From Streptomyces viridochromogenes (GTDB lineage: Bacteria; Actinomycetota; Actinomycetes; Streptomycetales; Streptomycetaceae): a DNA stretch of 64,000 nucleotides. The stretch spans positions 1 through 64,000 of the forward strand of contig NZ_LGUR01000173.1 of the NCBI RefSeq assembly GCF_001270495.1. Reading direction: 5' to 3'. A program made the translations under genes and the position numbers. The notes under the pieces are model-generated. The model did no database searches and had not been told where the DNA came from. It was given only the letters and a program-made list of their open reading frames with translations. Position 1 is the stretch's first letter, and every line of letters begins with the position of its first letter. Below are positions 19,189-29,163 of the stretch, one piece after another.

Positions 19189-19613
19189 GCGGCGACGGCC
19201 TCCTCCTCGTCGGCTCCGTCGGCCGCGTCGTCCATGTACTCCCGGAGGAACTCCTTCTCCTCCGCGGTGATCCGGCGCGGCCGTTCCGCCTCGAAGTCGA
19301 ACGGCACGACCACCGTCGAGGCACGGACGTAGACCAGGTCGTCGTCCTTCACCTCGTAGCTGATGGTGAAGGACGCGGCCCTTATCTCACTGACCCACAG
19401 CTCGATGTCCACCGGGTGGTGCCGGTGGACGAGCTGCCGCTTGTAGTCGATCTCGTGGCGCGCCACCACCGACCCCTGCTTGAAGTCCTTCTCCGGACGG
19501 AACAGGAAGTCGATACGCGCTTCCTCCAGGTAGCGGACGAAGACCGCGTTGTTGACATGCCCGTACGCGTCCATGTCGGACCAGCGCAGGGGGCAGCGGT
19601 AGATGTGGCGCAA
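19185..19613 (-). CDS. Hotdog-fold acyl-CoA thioesterase (4-hydroxybenzoyl-CoA thioesterase family)
   Basis: 142 aa. The active-site motif WSDMDAYGHVNNAVFVRYLEEAR near the N-terminus is diagnostic for the YbgC/4HBT hotdog group, which hydrolyses acyl-CoA thioesters. The C-terminus is acidic. It starts six bases after the ettA stop and overlaps the next gene by four bases, so it is the middle gene of a three-gene operon. Substrate unknown. Confidence 0.88.
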   Translation of the reverse strand: MRHIYRCPLRWSDMDAYGHVNNAVFVRYLEEARIDFLFRPEKDFKQGSVVARHEIDYKRQLVHRHHPVDIELWVSEIRAASFTISYEVKDDDLVYVRASTVVVPFDFEAERPRRITAEEKEFLREYMDDAADGADEEEAVAA

Positions 19614-19619
19614 GATCGA

Positions 19620-21284
<1,665 letters not shown>

Positions 21285-21635
21285 GAGAAACCGTCCGGCA
21301 GCTTGAAATCAGGCAGTGGGCAGATACACCCCATCTTGCCGGATCGCCACCCCTGGGGGGAAACCCGTTTGAGGGAGGGGCGCTGACCTGGGGTTTCACT
21401 GTTGGCAGCCGCGGCCGTTCCCCATCGGGAGGCGTGGCCGCCCATCACTGGCGGTCACCGCCGACCGCTCATCGCCGACCGGCCGCCCGCCCGGACTCTT
21501 TCCGTCTCTTCCGTGATGCGAGCGCGATTCCCGGCGCGCCATCAGGACATATAGGAATTCTTCACATTAGCCTCCCATAACTGTACGAAGTCGATCTCTC
21601 ACGGATCGCACCCACCTCACTCCTTCGGAGATGAC
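21285..21635. promoter_or_regulatory. Divergent intergenic region between ettA and a secreted-protein gene
   Basis: 351 bases without a convincing gene. On the ettA side lies the 85-bp duplicated element. On the other side, an A/T-richer stretch (about 21548-21600) precedes the secreted-protein gene and could hold its promoter. Confidence 0.5.
21326..21410 (-). repeat. 85-bp dispersed element, copy 1, in the ettA leader
   Basis: Read on the minus strand, this aligns without gaps to 41316-41400 with 73 of 85 identical bases. Best-conserved blocks are GAAACCCCAGGTCAG, GTTTCCCCCCAGGGGT and GGCAAGATGGGGTGT. In both places the element points toward a start codon downstream, suggesting a promoter or leader-RNA signal. 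CAAGAT could act as a -10. Confidence 0.8.
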
Positions 21636-21920
21636 ATGCACAAGCTTCGCAAGGCTGCCGTCGTGGTCGCGGCCATCGGCACCGCCGGGCTCCTGGGCGC
21701 CGGGACGGCCACCGCCGACGGTCACGGTGGCCATGGCGGGGACAAGGCCAGCGTCCTGCAGAGCTCCAACTGCAAGTCGCACGACCTGAACCTCGACGTC
21801 CTGGGCCAGGTCGGCATCCTCAACGGTGCGCTGGGCAACGCGCTCAACGGCGAGGGCCACACGGGCGCGCAGGACACCCACATCGGCTCGACCATGGGCT
21901 GCGACAACAGCGCCTGGTAA
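21636..21920 (+). CDS. Small secreted protein, unknown function
   Basis: 94 aa with a clear signal peptide (HKLRKAAVVVAAIGTAGLLGAGTATADG, cleavage after TATA/AD). The mature part is about 65 residues, starts with a Gly/His-rich tail and has two cysteines (SSNCKSHDLN and TMGCDNSAW) that could form one disulfide. The central GQVGILNGALGNALNG segment is hydrophobic and recalls small aerial-hyphae surface proteins, but no chaplin or rodlin motif is present. It is a single gene ending at a shared terminator. Confidence 0.82.
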   Translation: MHKLRKAAVVVAAIGTAGLLGAGTATADGHGGHGGDKASVLQSSNCKSHDLNLDVLGQVGILNGALGNALNGEGHTGAQDTHIGSTMGCDNSAW

Positions 21921-21968
21921 TCGCGTTCCTTACCGGTGGAGAACGGACCGTGCCACACGGTCCACCTG

Positions 21969-22006
21969 CCAGGGGCCTGGTCCGCGTGCGTGGATCAGGC
22001 CCCTGG
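21969..22006. terminator. Shared terminator between convergent genes
   Basis: CCAGGGGCCTG (21969-21979) pairs with CAGGCCCCTGG (21996-22006), with a short further TCC/GGA pairing inside. It is placed between the two converging stops. Confidence 0.75.
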
Positions 22007-22023
22007 TCTGGCTTCTCCGAGTC

Positions 22024-23445
22024 TCAGTCCCGCGTCGGCTGTTGCTTCTTGCGTACGACGACCAGCGCCGCGCCACCGATCAGGACCAGGCCGATGGCGA
22101 CGCCCGCGATCAGGGGGGTCGCGGTGGAGCCACCTGTGGCGGCGAGGTTGGTGTCGTCGGACGCCGTACCGACCGTGGCGGGACTCGGCTCGCTGAGGGT
22201 CTGGGTGGCGCTGCCCGCCTCGTCGGCCTCGCTCACCTGCGTCTTGCAGTCCAGCACGCCGGTGAACCGCTTCTCGAAGCCCCCCGGCCCCTCGATGGTG
22301 AAGTCGTAGGCCTGGTCCTCCTGCAACGGGACCGTCACCGTCTTCGACTCGCCCGCCGGGACGCTGTACTCGATGCCGAGCAGGTCAAAGGTGAACGGCT
22401 CGGTGCCCTCGTTGGCCGCGGTGATGTCGACGCCGCCCTTGTCGCAGTTCTCCGCTGCGGACAGCGCGGGTATCGCACCCGTCCTGGCCCAGGTCGCGGT
22501 CGCCGTCGCCGAGACGGTCGACTCGCTGGAGCCCGCCAGGATCTGCGTCTGGCTGCGGCTCTCGGCGGCGAAGGCACGCCCCACCGGCACTGTCGTCGAG
22601 GCCTGCACGGTCAGCTCCGCCTGCCCGGCCGCGGCGTCCTCGGGCACCTCGAAGAACACCTGGCTGCCGTCCGTGGCGGAGGTGACGGCCACGCCGTCCT
22701 TGTCCACGATCCGCACCCCGCTGGTGGCGGCGTCCGCCGGGGGCGTCACCGTCGCGCTGCCCGAGTTGGTGTGCACCGTCACCGGACCGAGCCGCTCACC
22801 GGGGAGGCCGGAGACGGCAGGCGGGTCGAGCGTGAGCGACGCCTGGGGCTCGGCCACGCTCCGCGCGTTCTTCTCCAGATAGTCCGCGAGCTGCTCGGCC
22901 TGCGGGTCGACGGCGTCGACGTCCACACCGTCCGAGTAGCGCCAGACGGCCACCTGGGTGCCGGCCGCCGCGTCCTGCTCGGTGAGGCCGCCCCTGACGC
23001 CCGCCTTGCCGGCGAGCACGGCGAGGTCGTTCACCTGCGGATAGGAGTTCTGCAGGATCCAGCGGATCCTGCCCGCGTCCTTGTTGGCCCCCAGCGAGGT
23101 GCCGCTCCAGGGCGTCTCGTGATACCTGGCGTCGCGCTGCGTGGGGTTGTGGATGTCGACGCAGTACGTCTGGAGCATGCCGCCGCCGTCGACGGACATC
23201 TCGAACAGACCGGCGGAGATCTCCTGGTCGCCGGAGCCGGCGTGGACGACCGCGGCGCCGTAGGTCTTCAGGCCGCCTATGGTGGCCGTCGCCCCACCCT
23301 GGCTCCACGCTGCCTCGTCGGCCGAGGCCGGGCCGGCGCCGGCCATCACCGAGGCGGCGACGAGCCCGGACACCAGGGTCGCGGCGGCGACGCGGGCCGC
23401 CACCCCTCGCCCGTGCACCGACAGCGCAGAGAACGCAGCAAACAC
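22024..23445 (-). CDS. Cell-wall-anchored thioester (TQXA) domain protein with LAXTG sortase signal
   Basis: 473 aa from GTG 23445, chosen because AAGGGGA lies six bases upstream and the result is a clean signal peptide (ARVAAATLVSGLVAASVMAGAGPASA). The N-terminal domain has the pair typical of surface thioester domains, a Cys in LQTYCVDIHNP and a Gln in GTQVAVWRYSDG, which can form an internal Cys-Gln thioester that binds targets covalently. Beta-rich stalk regions follow. The end is a sorting signal: LAATG, a hydrophobic span (PLIAGVAIGLVLIGGAALVVV) and a basic tail. LAXTG is the preference of class E sortases in Streptomyces. It is likely a surface adhesin or envelope linker. Confidence 0.9.
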   Translation of the reverse strand: MFAAFSALSVHGRGVAARVAAATLVSGLVAASVMAGAGPASADEAAWSQGGATATIGGLKTYGAAVVHAGSGDQEISAGLFEMSVDGGGMLQTYCVDIHNPTQRDARYHETPWSGTSLGANKDAGRIRWILQNSYPQVNDLAVLAGKAGVRGGLTEQDAAAGTQVAVWRYSDGVDVDAVDPQAEQLADYLEKNARSVAEPQASLTLDPPAVSGLPGERLGPVTVHTNSGSATVTPPADAATSGVRIVDKDGVAVTSATDGSQVFFEVPEDAAAGQAELTVQASTTVPVGRAFAAESRSQTQILAGSSESTVSATATATWARTGAIPALSAAENCDKGGVDITAANEGTEPFTFDLLGIEYSVPAGESKTVTVPLQEDQAYDFTIEGPGGFEKRFTGVLDCKTQVSEADEAGSATQTLSEPSPATVGTASDDTNLAATGGSTATPLIAGVAIGLVLIGGAALVVVRKKQQPTRD

Positions 23446-23705
23446 AGAATTCCCCTTCGAGCAGGACCCGTTGACGTGGGGGTACGGTCCCACCAGCAGA
23501 ATCAGAAGCCCCGAGGGCTACGTCCGGCATCCTAGGTACGCGACGCACCACGCTTCCCTGTGATCCCGTCGGAGGGCCGATCCGACTCGGAATCGTTATC
23601 CCCAAGATCCCTTACGAGCAGGGCTTATCGACAAATCCACCGGGGTCGTTCGGAACGCATTCGCCGATAAGCCGCAGTTCGGTCAGGGTCGCGAGGTGAC
23701 TGACG

Positions 23706-24170
23706 TCACGTCACCGCCACTGGTTCCTGGGCCTGTTGGGCGTCGGCCTCGGCGGGTGGTGTCTCCCAGTCGGGCTCGGGCTGTGTCGGCGCGGCGGCGG
23801 CCCCCGCCTCCGGCCGCGGGGAGCGCCGGAAGGCCGACGTGCCGCGCGCGAGGTCGTGGCCGATCGCCGTCGCGTCGATGTCGGCCGAGGTCCAGCTCTG
23901 CCCCTCGCGCACGTCCGAGCGCACCTTCAGCCTGCCCTGCACCACGACGGGATCGCCCACGTTCAGCGACCCGGCGGCGTTGGTCGCCAGCTGGCGGTTG
24001 GCCCACACCGTGAAGAAGTTGGTGTGCCCGTCGGTCCACTCGTTCTTCCCCCGGTCCAGGTAACGCGAGGTCACCGCCAGCCGGAAGCGCGCCGACGGCC
24101 CCGTCGCCAGCTCCCGGTACACCGGCTGCGTCGCCACGTTGCCCACCGCGCAGACGATCGTCTCGTTCAT
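23706..24170 (-). CDS. ssbB: Single-stranded DNA-binding protein, SsbB type
   Basis: 154 aa from ATG 24170 (GGGAGGGGTTCGAG upstream). The OB-fold signature is present (NETIVCAVGNVATQPVYREL, FRLAVTSRYLDR, NFFTVWANRQLATNAAGSLNVGDPVVVQGRLKVR). The C-terminus ends QEPVAVT and lacks the acidic DDxPF tip that recruits repair proteins. This distinguishes the Streptomyces SsbB paralogue from the essential SsbA. SsbB is associated with chromosome segregation during sporulation. It is a monocistronic gene. Confidence 0.9.
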   Translation of the reverse strand: MNETIVCAVGNVATQPVYRELATGPSARFRLAVTSRYLDRGKNEWTDGHTNFFTVWANRQLATNAAGSLNVGDPVVVQGRLKVRSDVREGQSWTSADIDATAIGHDLARGTSAFRRSPRPEAGAAAAPTQPEPDWETPPAEADAQQAQEPVAVT

Positions 24171-24431
24171 CTCGAACCCCTCCCTCGCCCGGCCTCTCCG
24201 CCGGGCCGATACGCGTACGGGCCCGTCCCGTACGGCTGCGTCCGACATGACGGCCGCGCAGCCGGACAGGTCCTGCCGCGCCACCATCACCGTCACCGCG
24301 ATCGACCGCGTCCGTCGCGATCGCCGCGAAGCCAGACTGCCTCCGTCGGGCCGAGCCCGCTGAGCCCTGTGGATCACCGCTCGTCTGTGGATATCTCCGC
24401 CACTCACACGGGTGACCCGCGTTCCCCCGAC
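24171..24431. other. Region upstream of ssbB
   Basis: Presumed ssbB promoter region. No gene is supported in it. It runs into the tandem repeat array that follows. Confidence 0.4.
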
Positions 24432-24605
24432 CAGATCAGTTCCCGGGGCTCTGGTCGCTTACCTGGTCTCAGGTCGCTTCGCCGGTCTCAGGTCACTTTC
24501 CTTGTCTCAGGTCGATTCCCCGGTCCCAGATCGTTTCCCTGGTCCCAGGTCATCTCCCCGGTCCCAGATCACCTCCCTGGTCCAGATCACCTCCCTGGTC
24601 CCAGG
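24432..24605. repeat. Intergenic minisatellite of about nine 19-bp units
   Basis: Degenerate tandem units of the form CAGRTC, six variable bases, then CYGGTCY, running from 24432 up to the stop codon of the GTPase gene (minus strand). The last complete unit pair (CAGATCACCTCCCTGGTC) is nearly identical, while the outer ones are more diverged. Confidence 0.85.
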
Positions 24606-26978
24606 TCACCGCGCCGCAGAACCCACCCCCATCACCCGCCCGTACTGCTCCCGAACCTCCCGGTACCTCAGCAACTCCGCCGCCACCGGATCCAGCACCC
24701 GGGCCCGCCCGCACCCGGCCGCCGCCTCCCGCAACCGCCGTTCCGCGTCCATGCCGTATCGCCGGGCCGGGCCCCGTGCCGCCATCCGGCAACCCCACTC
24801 GACCAGCGGTCCGCCGACGATGCCGGCCACCATCAGCAGCACCGGCACGCCCAGATTGGGCGCCATGACGCCGACGATCTGCCCCACCAGCCAGAGCCCG
24901 CCGAGGACCTGAAGGATCGTCATGGACGCCTGTACCAGGACGGCCGCCGGCCACCAGCTGGGCCGCGGTGGCCGCCCGGGGGGCAGACCGGCCCGGGCGC
25001 CCAGCTCGTCCAGCGCCTCGGGCAGCCCCTGGGCGCCCCGTACGGCCGCCTCGCGCACCGCCTGTGCCCACGGTGTGGGCAGCCCTGCCGACGCCTGGTC
25101 GGCGACCGTCCGCACGGCCTGTTCGACACGCTGGCGCGCGGTGGCCTCCTCGTCCGTCTGGGCCCGCAGGGACAGTCGCCCCGTCGGGGGTACACTACGG
25201 TCCTGGTACCAGCGCCACAGCCGCAGCCAGGGCGTCCCGCACGCGCGGTTGGCGTTGCGCAGCCAGGCCCGCTCGGCGGCCTCGCCCGCGGCGGTGGCGC
25301 CGATCGCGTCCGCGAGCCGGGCGGAGAACTCGTCCCGCGCCTCCTCGCTGAGCCCGGTCCGCCGCCGCGCCGCGTACACCGGCCGCAGCTTCCACCCTGC
25401 GGAGTCCACGTCGGCCGAGATCCGGCGCGCGGCCGCCCCGCGCTCCGCCACGAACTGGCCGAGCGCCTCGCGCAGGTCGCCGACGCCGTCCCCGGTGAGT
25501 GCGGAGAGCGCGAGCACGACGGCGCCAGGTTCGCCGTGCTCGCCCAGCGCGATGCCGTCCTCGTCGAGCAGCCGCCGCAGATCGTCGAGAACCTGGTCGG
25601 TCGCCTCCCCGGGCAGCCGGTCGATCTGGTTGAGGACGACGAACATGATCTCGGCGTGCCCCGCCATGGGCCGCAGATAGCGCTCGTGCAGCACGGCGTC
25701 GGCGTACTTCTCGGGGTCGACGACCCAGATGACCGCGTCGACGAGCGCCAGGACGCGGTCGACCTGCTCACGGTGCTGTACGGCCGCCGAGTCGTGGTCG
25801 GGCAGGTCGACCAGGACGAGCCCGCGCAACTGCCCGTCCGCGGCCGCGTTCTGTGCGGGGCGCCGCCGCAGCCGTGGCGGGATGCCGAGCCGGTCGATGA
25901 GGCCGACCGCGCCGTCGCTCCAACTGCACGCGAGTGGCGAGGAGGTCGTCGGCCGCCGTACGCCCGTCTCCGAGATGGTCACTCCGGCGAGCGCGTTGAA
26001 CAGCTGCGACTTGCCGCTGCCCGTGGCGCCCGCGATGGCGACGACGGTGTGCTGCCCGGACAGCCTGCGCCGGGCCGCCGCCTCGTCGAGCACCCGGCCC
26101 GCCTCGGAGAGCGTCCTGTTGTCGAGCCGGGTGCGCGAGAGCCCGACCAGTTCACGCAGCGCGTCGAGCCGGGACCGCAGCGCGCCGTCGTAGGCGAGCG
26201 GAGTCACGACCTGCGCCCCGGAAGCGCGGGGCTCCACGATGGCGGGCTGCTCCGGAACAGCGGTTTCATTAACCCTCCGTGCGATCAGCCCGTCGTCCCA
26301 GGGGGACGCGGATTCCGTACTGGTGGAGGAGTCCGTGCCGGTGGAAGAGTCCGTGCCGGTGGAAGCGCGCGTACCGGCGGGAGGTTCGGTACGGGAGGGG
26401 GATTCCGTACGCGCGGGGGATTCCGTACGCGCGGGGGATTCCGTACGCGCGGGGGATTCCGTACGCGCGGGGGATTCCGTATGCCGGGAGGTGCCGGCCG
26501 CCTTACGGCCCTCGGTGTCGCGGGCGCCCTCACGCGCGGGCGGGTCACCGTTCTTGCGGCCGCCGGGCTCAGGGACGGTCACCCGCGCCTGCTGCTCGTC
26601 ACCCTCACGGCCGCCGGAGTCGGGGGCATCCACGCGCGCGTGCGGGTCGCCGTCCTCCGCGTCCTCCAGGCGTGCCTCCTCCACGCGCGCGTGGTCGTCG
26701 CCGACCCGGGACTCCTGCTTCGCCAGCTTCCTCCAGAGTTTGCGCATCTCCGACTCCTCGGCAGCTGCGGAATCCTCGCCCTCGTCGAGCTCTCCCTCCG
26801 CGCGGTCACCCGTCGCGGGGAAGCCGTTCTCGGAAGCGGAAGTGGGAGCGGAAGCGGAAGCGCCCTCCACAGGGGCCGCGCTCGCCGGGACGTGGTGCTC
26901 GCGCTCATCGTTCTTGGTCGCGCCGTCCTCCTGCTGATCGGCGTGTTCCGTGTGGTCCTGGTCAGTGACGGCAGTCAC
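24606..26978 (-). CDS. Large dynamin-like/YfjP-type GTPase, membrane associated
   Basis: 790 aa. The first 270 residues are acidic, low complexity and repetitive. The GTPase domain follows with G1 GATGSGKS (about 311), G3 DLPDHD (about 391) and G4 NQID (about 451). Near residues 680-730 are two closely spaced hydrophobic segments (AVLVQASMTILQVLGGLWLVG and GVPVLLMVAGIVGG), so the protein is probably membrane bound. It is three bases downstream of a second GTPase gene. Such paired large GTPases are typical of dynamin-like systems acting on membranes, and in Streptomyces dynamin pairs help sporulation septation. Whether this pair does so is not shown here. Confidence 0.85.
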   Translation of the reverse strand: MTAVTDQDHTEHADQQEDGATKNDEREHHVPASAAPVEGASASAPTSASENGFPATGDRAEGELDEGEDSAAAEESEMRKLWRKLAKQESRVGDDHARVEEARLEDAEDGDPHARVDAPDSGGREGDEQQARVTVPEPGGRKNGDPPAREGARDTEGRKAAGTSRHTESPARTESPARTESPARTESPARTESPSRTEPPAGTRASTGTDSSTGTDSSTSTESASPWDDGLIARRVNETAVPEQPAIVEPRASGAQVVTPLAYDGALRSRLDALRELVGLSRTRLDNRTLSEAGRVLDEAAARRRLSGQHTVVAIAGATGSGKSQLFNALAGVTISETGVRRPTTSSPLACSWSDGAVGLIDRLGIPPRLRRRPAQNAAADGQLRGLVLVDLPDHDSAAVQHREQVDRVLALVDAVIWVVDPEKYADAVLHERYLRPMAGHAEIMFVVLNQIDRLPGEATDQVLDDLRRLLDEDGIALGEHGEPGAVVLALSALTGDGVGDLREALGQFVAERGAAARRISADVDSAGWKLRPVYAARRRTGLSEEARDEFSARLADAIGATAAGEAAERAWLRNANRACGTPWLRLWRWYQDRSVPPTGRLSLRAQTDEEATARQRVEQAVRTVADQASAGLPTPWAQAVREAAVRGAQGLPEALDELGARAGLPPGRPPRPSWWPAAVLVQASMTILQVLGGLWLVGQIVGVMAPNLGVPVLLMVAGIVGGPLVEWGCRMAARGPARRYGMDAERRLREAAAGCGRARVLDPVAAELLRYREVREQYGRVMGVGSAAR
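26311..26490 (-). repeat. 18-bp coding tandem repeats in the GTPase N-terminus
   Basis: Four exact copies of GATTCCGTACGCGCGGGG at 26401-26472, flanked by diverged units and a second 18-bp series near 26320-26365. They encode E-S-P-A-R-T and related hexapeptides, a frame-preserving expansion. Confidence 0.9.
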
Positions 26979-26981
26979 CGG

Positions 26982-28589
26982 TCACCTCTCCTTCTGCAGT
27001 ACGGACAGCGCGGCGATGAGTTCGGCCTGGGGTTCCGGATGGACCTCCAGGGCGTCGAGCGGGGCGAGCCGTCGCTCGCGTTCGTTGTGCATGACCCGGT
27101 CCAGGTGCTCGGTGAGCAGCCGCCCGGCCCGGTCACGCAGCCGCAGCGCCCCGTGCGCCCCGATCCGCTCGGCGAGTCCCTCCCCCGCGGACCGTGCCCG
27201 GCGGCCACCCAGTAGCGCGGTGGCGACCAGAGCGGTGACGACCTCGGAATCCGGGGCGACGCTGCGGTCCAGGACGCTCACCTCGTCCTCGGCGTACTCC
27301 TCGAGCTCCCTGCGCCAGCGCCGTACGGCCACGCCGATGCGGTGTTCGACACTCGCGGGCCGCGGGTCACGGCCCGTCAGTTCGGGAGCCTCGGCGGCCG
27401 GTTCGCGCCGCCAGGCGTCGTCGACGCGCTCGTCGGCGGCGGTGACGGCGCACAGCAGGAGGGTGCTCAGGCTCTCCACCAGCGAGTCGAGGAGCTCACC
27501 TGCGGTGCTGTCGAGCGGGAAGGCGCGCCAGCGTTTCAGCGCGTCGCCGGCGAGCACGGCACCGGCCTGCAGCCGGCTCCGCACGCGCGCGTACTCGCTG
27601 TCGTACGCGCTGTCCACGGCGCCGGTGAGCCGCAGTGCTGCCGCGTACTGGGCGGCGGCGGCGTTGGCGAGCTCGGGCATGCGGACCTTGAGGGAGTCGA
27701 GCAGACCGTGGGCCGTACGGGCGACGGCCTGCTCCCGGGCTCCCGGGTCCAGGGCCTGCTGGCTGAGCCAGGTGCGCAGCGGAGCGACCGCCGTGGCCGG
27801 CAGCAGCCCGCCGCCCCAGGCCGACTCGGGCAGCTCGGGCACGGTGAAGCGGGGTACGTCGCCGAGGCCGGCCTTGGTGAGGAGTGCCCCGTACTGCCGG
27901 GACACCTCGGACACGACCTGGTGGGGCACCCGGTCCAGAACGGTCACCAGGGTGGCGTCGTACTCCTTGGCGGTGCGCAGCAGATGCCAGGGGACGGCGT
28001 CGGCGTACCGCGCGGCCGTGGTCACCATCACCCAGATGTCGGCCGCGCAGATCAGTTCGGCGGCGAGTACGCGGTTGTCGGCGATCAGGGAGTCGATGTC
28101 GGGGGCGTCGAGGAGGGCGAGGCCGCACGGCAGGGTGTCGGCGGTCTCGATCCGCAGCACGCGTGCGGAGTCCTCGGCGGACAGCATCGGCTCGTCCGCC
28201 GGATCTTGTTCGGGCACCCACACGCGCGTGAGGTCCGGCAGTACGCGCATCCCGCTGAACCAGTGATGGTCCTCGGGATGGCAGACCAGTACAGGGTTTC
28301 GCGTCGTCGGCCGCAGCACGCCTGCCTCGGTCACGCGTCGGCCCACGAGGGAGTTGACGAGCGTCGACTTGCCGGCGCCGGTGGATCCTCCCACCACGGC
28401 CAGCAAGGGCGCTTCGGGCTCCCTCAAGCGGGGCACCAAATAGTCGTCGAGCTGCGCGAGCAGTTCGTCGCGGTTGGCACGCGCGCGTGGCGCCCCCGCC
28501 AGGGGCAGCGGGAAGCGTGCGGCGGCGACACGGTCGCGCAGTGCGGAAAGTGCGTCGAGCAGCTGAGGCCGTACGTCCAAGGTCACCAC
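26982..28589 (-). CDS. Dynamin-family GTPase, partner of the downstream GTPase
   Basis: About 535 aa from GTG 28589; GTG 28586 is equally possible and an ATG at 28628 cannot be excluded, because no strong ribosome site marks the start. The GTPase domain has G1 [10 protein letters not shown] (about 70), G3 LLDAPDIDS (about 158) and TVLDRVP in place of the G4 NKxD. The rest is mainly helical. It precedes and nearly abuts the other GTPase gene (3-base gap), so the two are co-translated and probably form a heteromer. Confidence 0.85.
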   Translation of the reverse strand: MVTLDVRPQLLDALSALRDRVAAARFPLPLAGAPRARANRDELLAQLDDYLVPRLREPEAPLLAVVGGSTGAGKSTLVNSLVGRRVTEAGVLRPTTRNPVLVCHPEDHHWFSGMRVLPDLTRVWVPEQDPADEPMLSAEDSARVLRIETADTLPCGLALLDAPDIDSLIADNRVLAAELICAADIWVMVTTAARYADAVPWHLLRTAKEYDATLVTVLDRVPHQVVSEVSRQYGALLTKAGLGDVPRFTVPELPESAWGGGLLPATAVAPLRTWLSQQALDPGAREQAVARTAHGLLDSLKVRMPELANAAAAQYAAALRLTGAVDSAYDSEYARVRSRLQAGAVLAGDALKRWRAFPLDSTAGELLDSLVESLSTLLLCAVTAADERVDDAWRREPAAEAPELTGRDPRPASVEHRIGVAVRRWRRELEEYAEDEVSVLDRSVAPDSEVVTALVATALLGGRRARSAGEGLAERIGAHGALRLRDRAGRLLTEHLDRVMHNERERRLAPLDALEVHPEPQAELIAALSVLQKER

Positions 28590-28909
28590 ATGCGAAGAAT
28601 GCCCAATTTTAGGGGAATTCTGAAGCATATGAGCATGTCTGCGCGCCGACGGGACACAAGGGATGGAAGGGACGACCGGGACAGAGGCGCAGTCCAGGCA
28701 TAACGAGTGCACAACACCCGGTGCGCGAGAGGCCGAAAGCGGTGCACGATTCGTACCTGCCTGCGATTATCAGGACCGCTTCACCGAACCTCCACATCGA
28801 GCCACGGAGGCGAAGCAACAGGGACACGGATGTGGGAGCCCTATCCTTGTCTCCGGCAACGTCACGGATCAGCCCCACCAGGGCACCAAGAACGAGGCCA
28901 CCACAACCG
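28590..28909. other. Divergent region between GTPase gene and tRNA-Arg
   Basis: About 320 bases holding the promoters of the GTPase operon (minus) and of the tRNA (plus). No open frame here looks coding. Confidence 0.5.
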
Positions 28910-28982
28910 GCCCCCGTAGCTCAGTGGATAGAGCAGGCGCCTTCTAAGCGCTTGGCCGCAGGTTCGAGTCCTGCCGGGGGCG
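28910..28982 (+). tRNA. tRNA-Arg (anticodon TCT)
   Basis: 73 nt fold as a complete cloverleaf: acceptor GCCCCCG/CGGGGGC, D arm GCTC/GAGC, anticodon stem GGCGC/GCGCT with loop CTTCTAA (anticodon TCT, reads AGA), T arm GCAGG/CCTGC with TTCGAGT. No CCA is encoded. The 3' half from the anticodon stem onward is the AICE attachment core, so the gene stays intact after integration. Confidence 0.96.
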
Positions 28983-28983
28983 C
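28937..28983 (+). repeat. attL core of the AICE (47-bp direct repeat)
   Basis: Identical over 47 bases to 47381-47427, covering the tRNA anticodon arm through the 3' end. Similarity continues beyond, through the following terminator. Confidence 0.95.
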
Positions 28984-28991
28984 CCAGTCTC

Positions 28992-29016
28992 CGCCCTCCT
29001 TCGGGAGGGCGTTTTT
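28992..29016 (+). terminator. tRNA-Arg terminator
   Basis: CGCCCTCC, loop TTCG, GGAGGGCG, then five T. A near-identical hairpin follows the right attachment core. Confidence 0.92.
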
Positions 29017-29049
29017 GCTGGTCAGGGCGGGTGTCGACTGGCATGACGA

Positions 29050-29093
29050 AGCCCCGGACGCCCTCTTGATGATCAAGTGCAGGGTCCGGGGCT
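29050..29093 (-). terminator. Hairpin downstream of int
   Basis: AGCCCCGGA (29050-29058) pairs with TCCGGGGCT (29085-29093), with an additional CCCT/AGGG inside. It lies about 70 bases past the int stop. Confidence 0.65.
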
Positions 29094-29125
29094 GTCCGGC
29101 TGTCACCGGGTTTTCGCGGGTGGCT

Positions 29126-29145
29126 GTGTCGAATACGTGTCGAAG
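29126..29145 (+). repeat. Candidate integrase arm-type site, left end
   Basis: GTGTCGAATACGTGTCGAAG contains two direct copies of GTGTCGAA at 11-base spacing. It recurs at 47291-47310 with 18 of 20 matches, inside the other end of the element. Confidence 0.6.
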
Positions 29146-29163
29146 TTCTGGGCGGCCGAGGGG

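Noticed and set aside
26401..26472. CRISPR-like repeats
   Set aside because: The 18-bp units are contiguous with no spacers, lie in a coding frame, and no cas genes occur. No CRISPR array was seen anywhere in the window.
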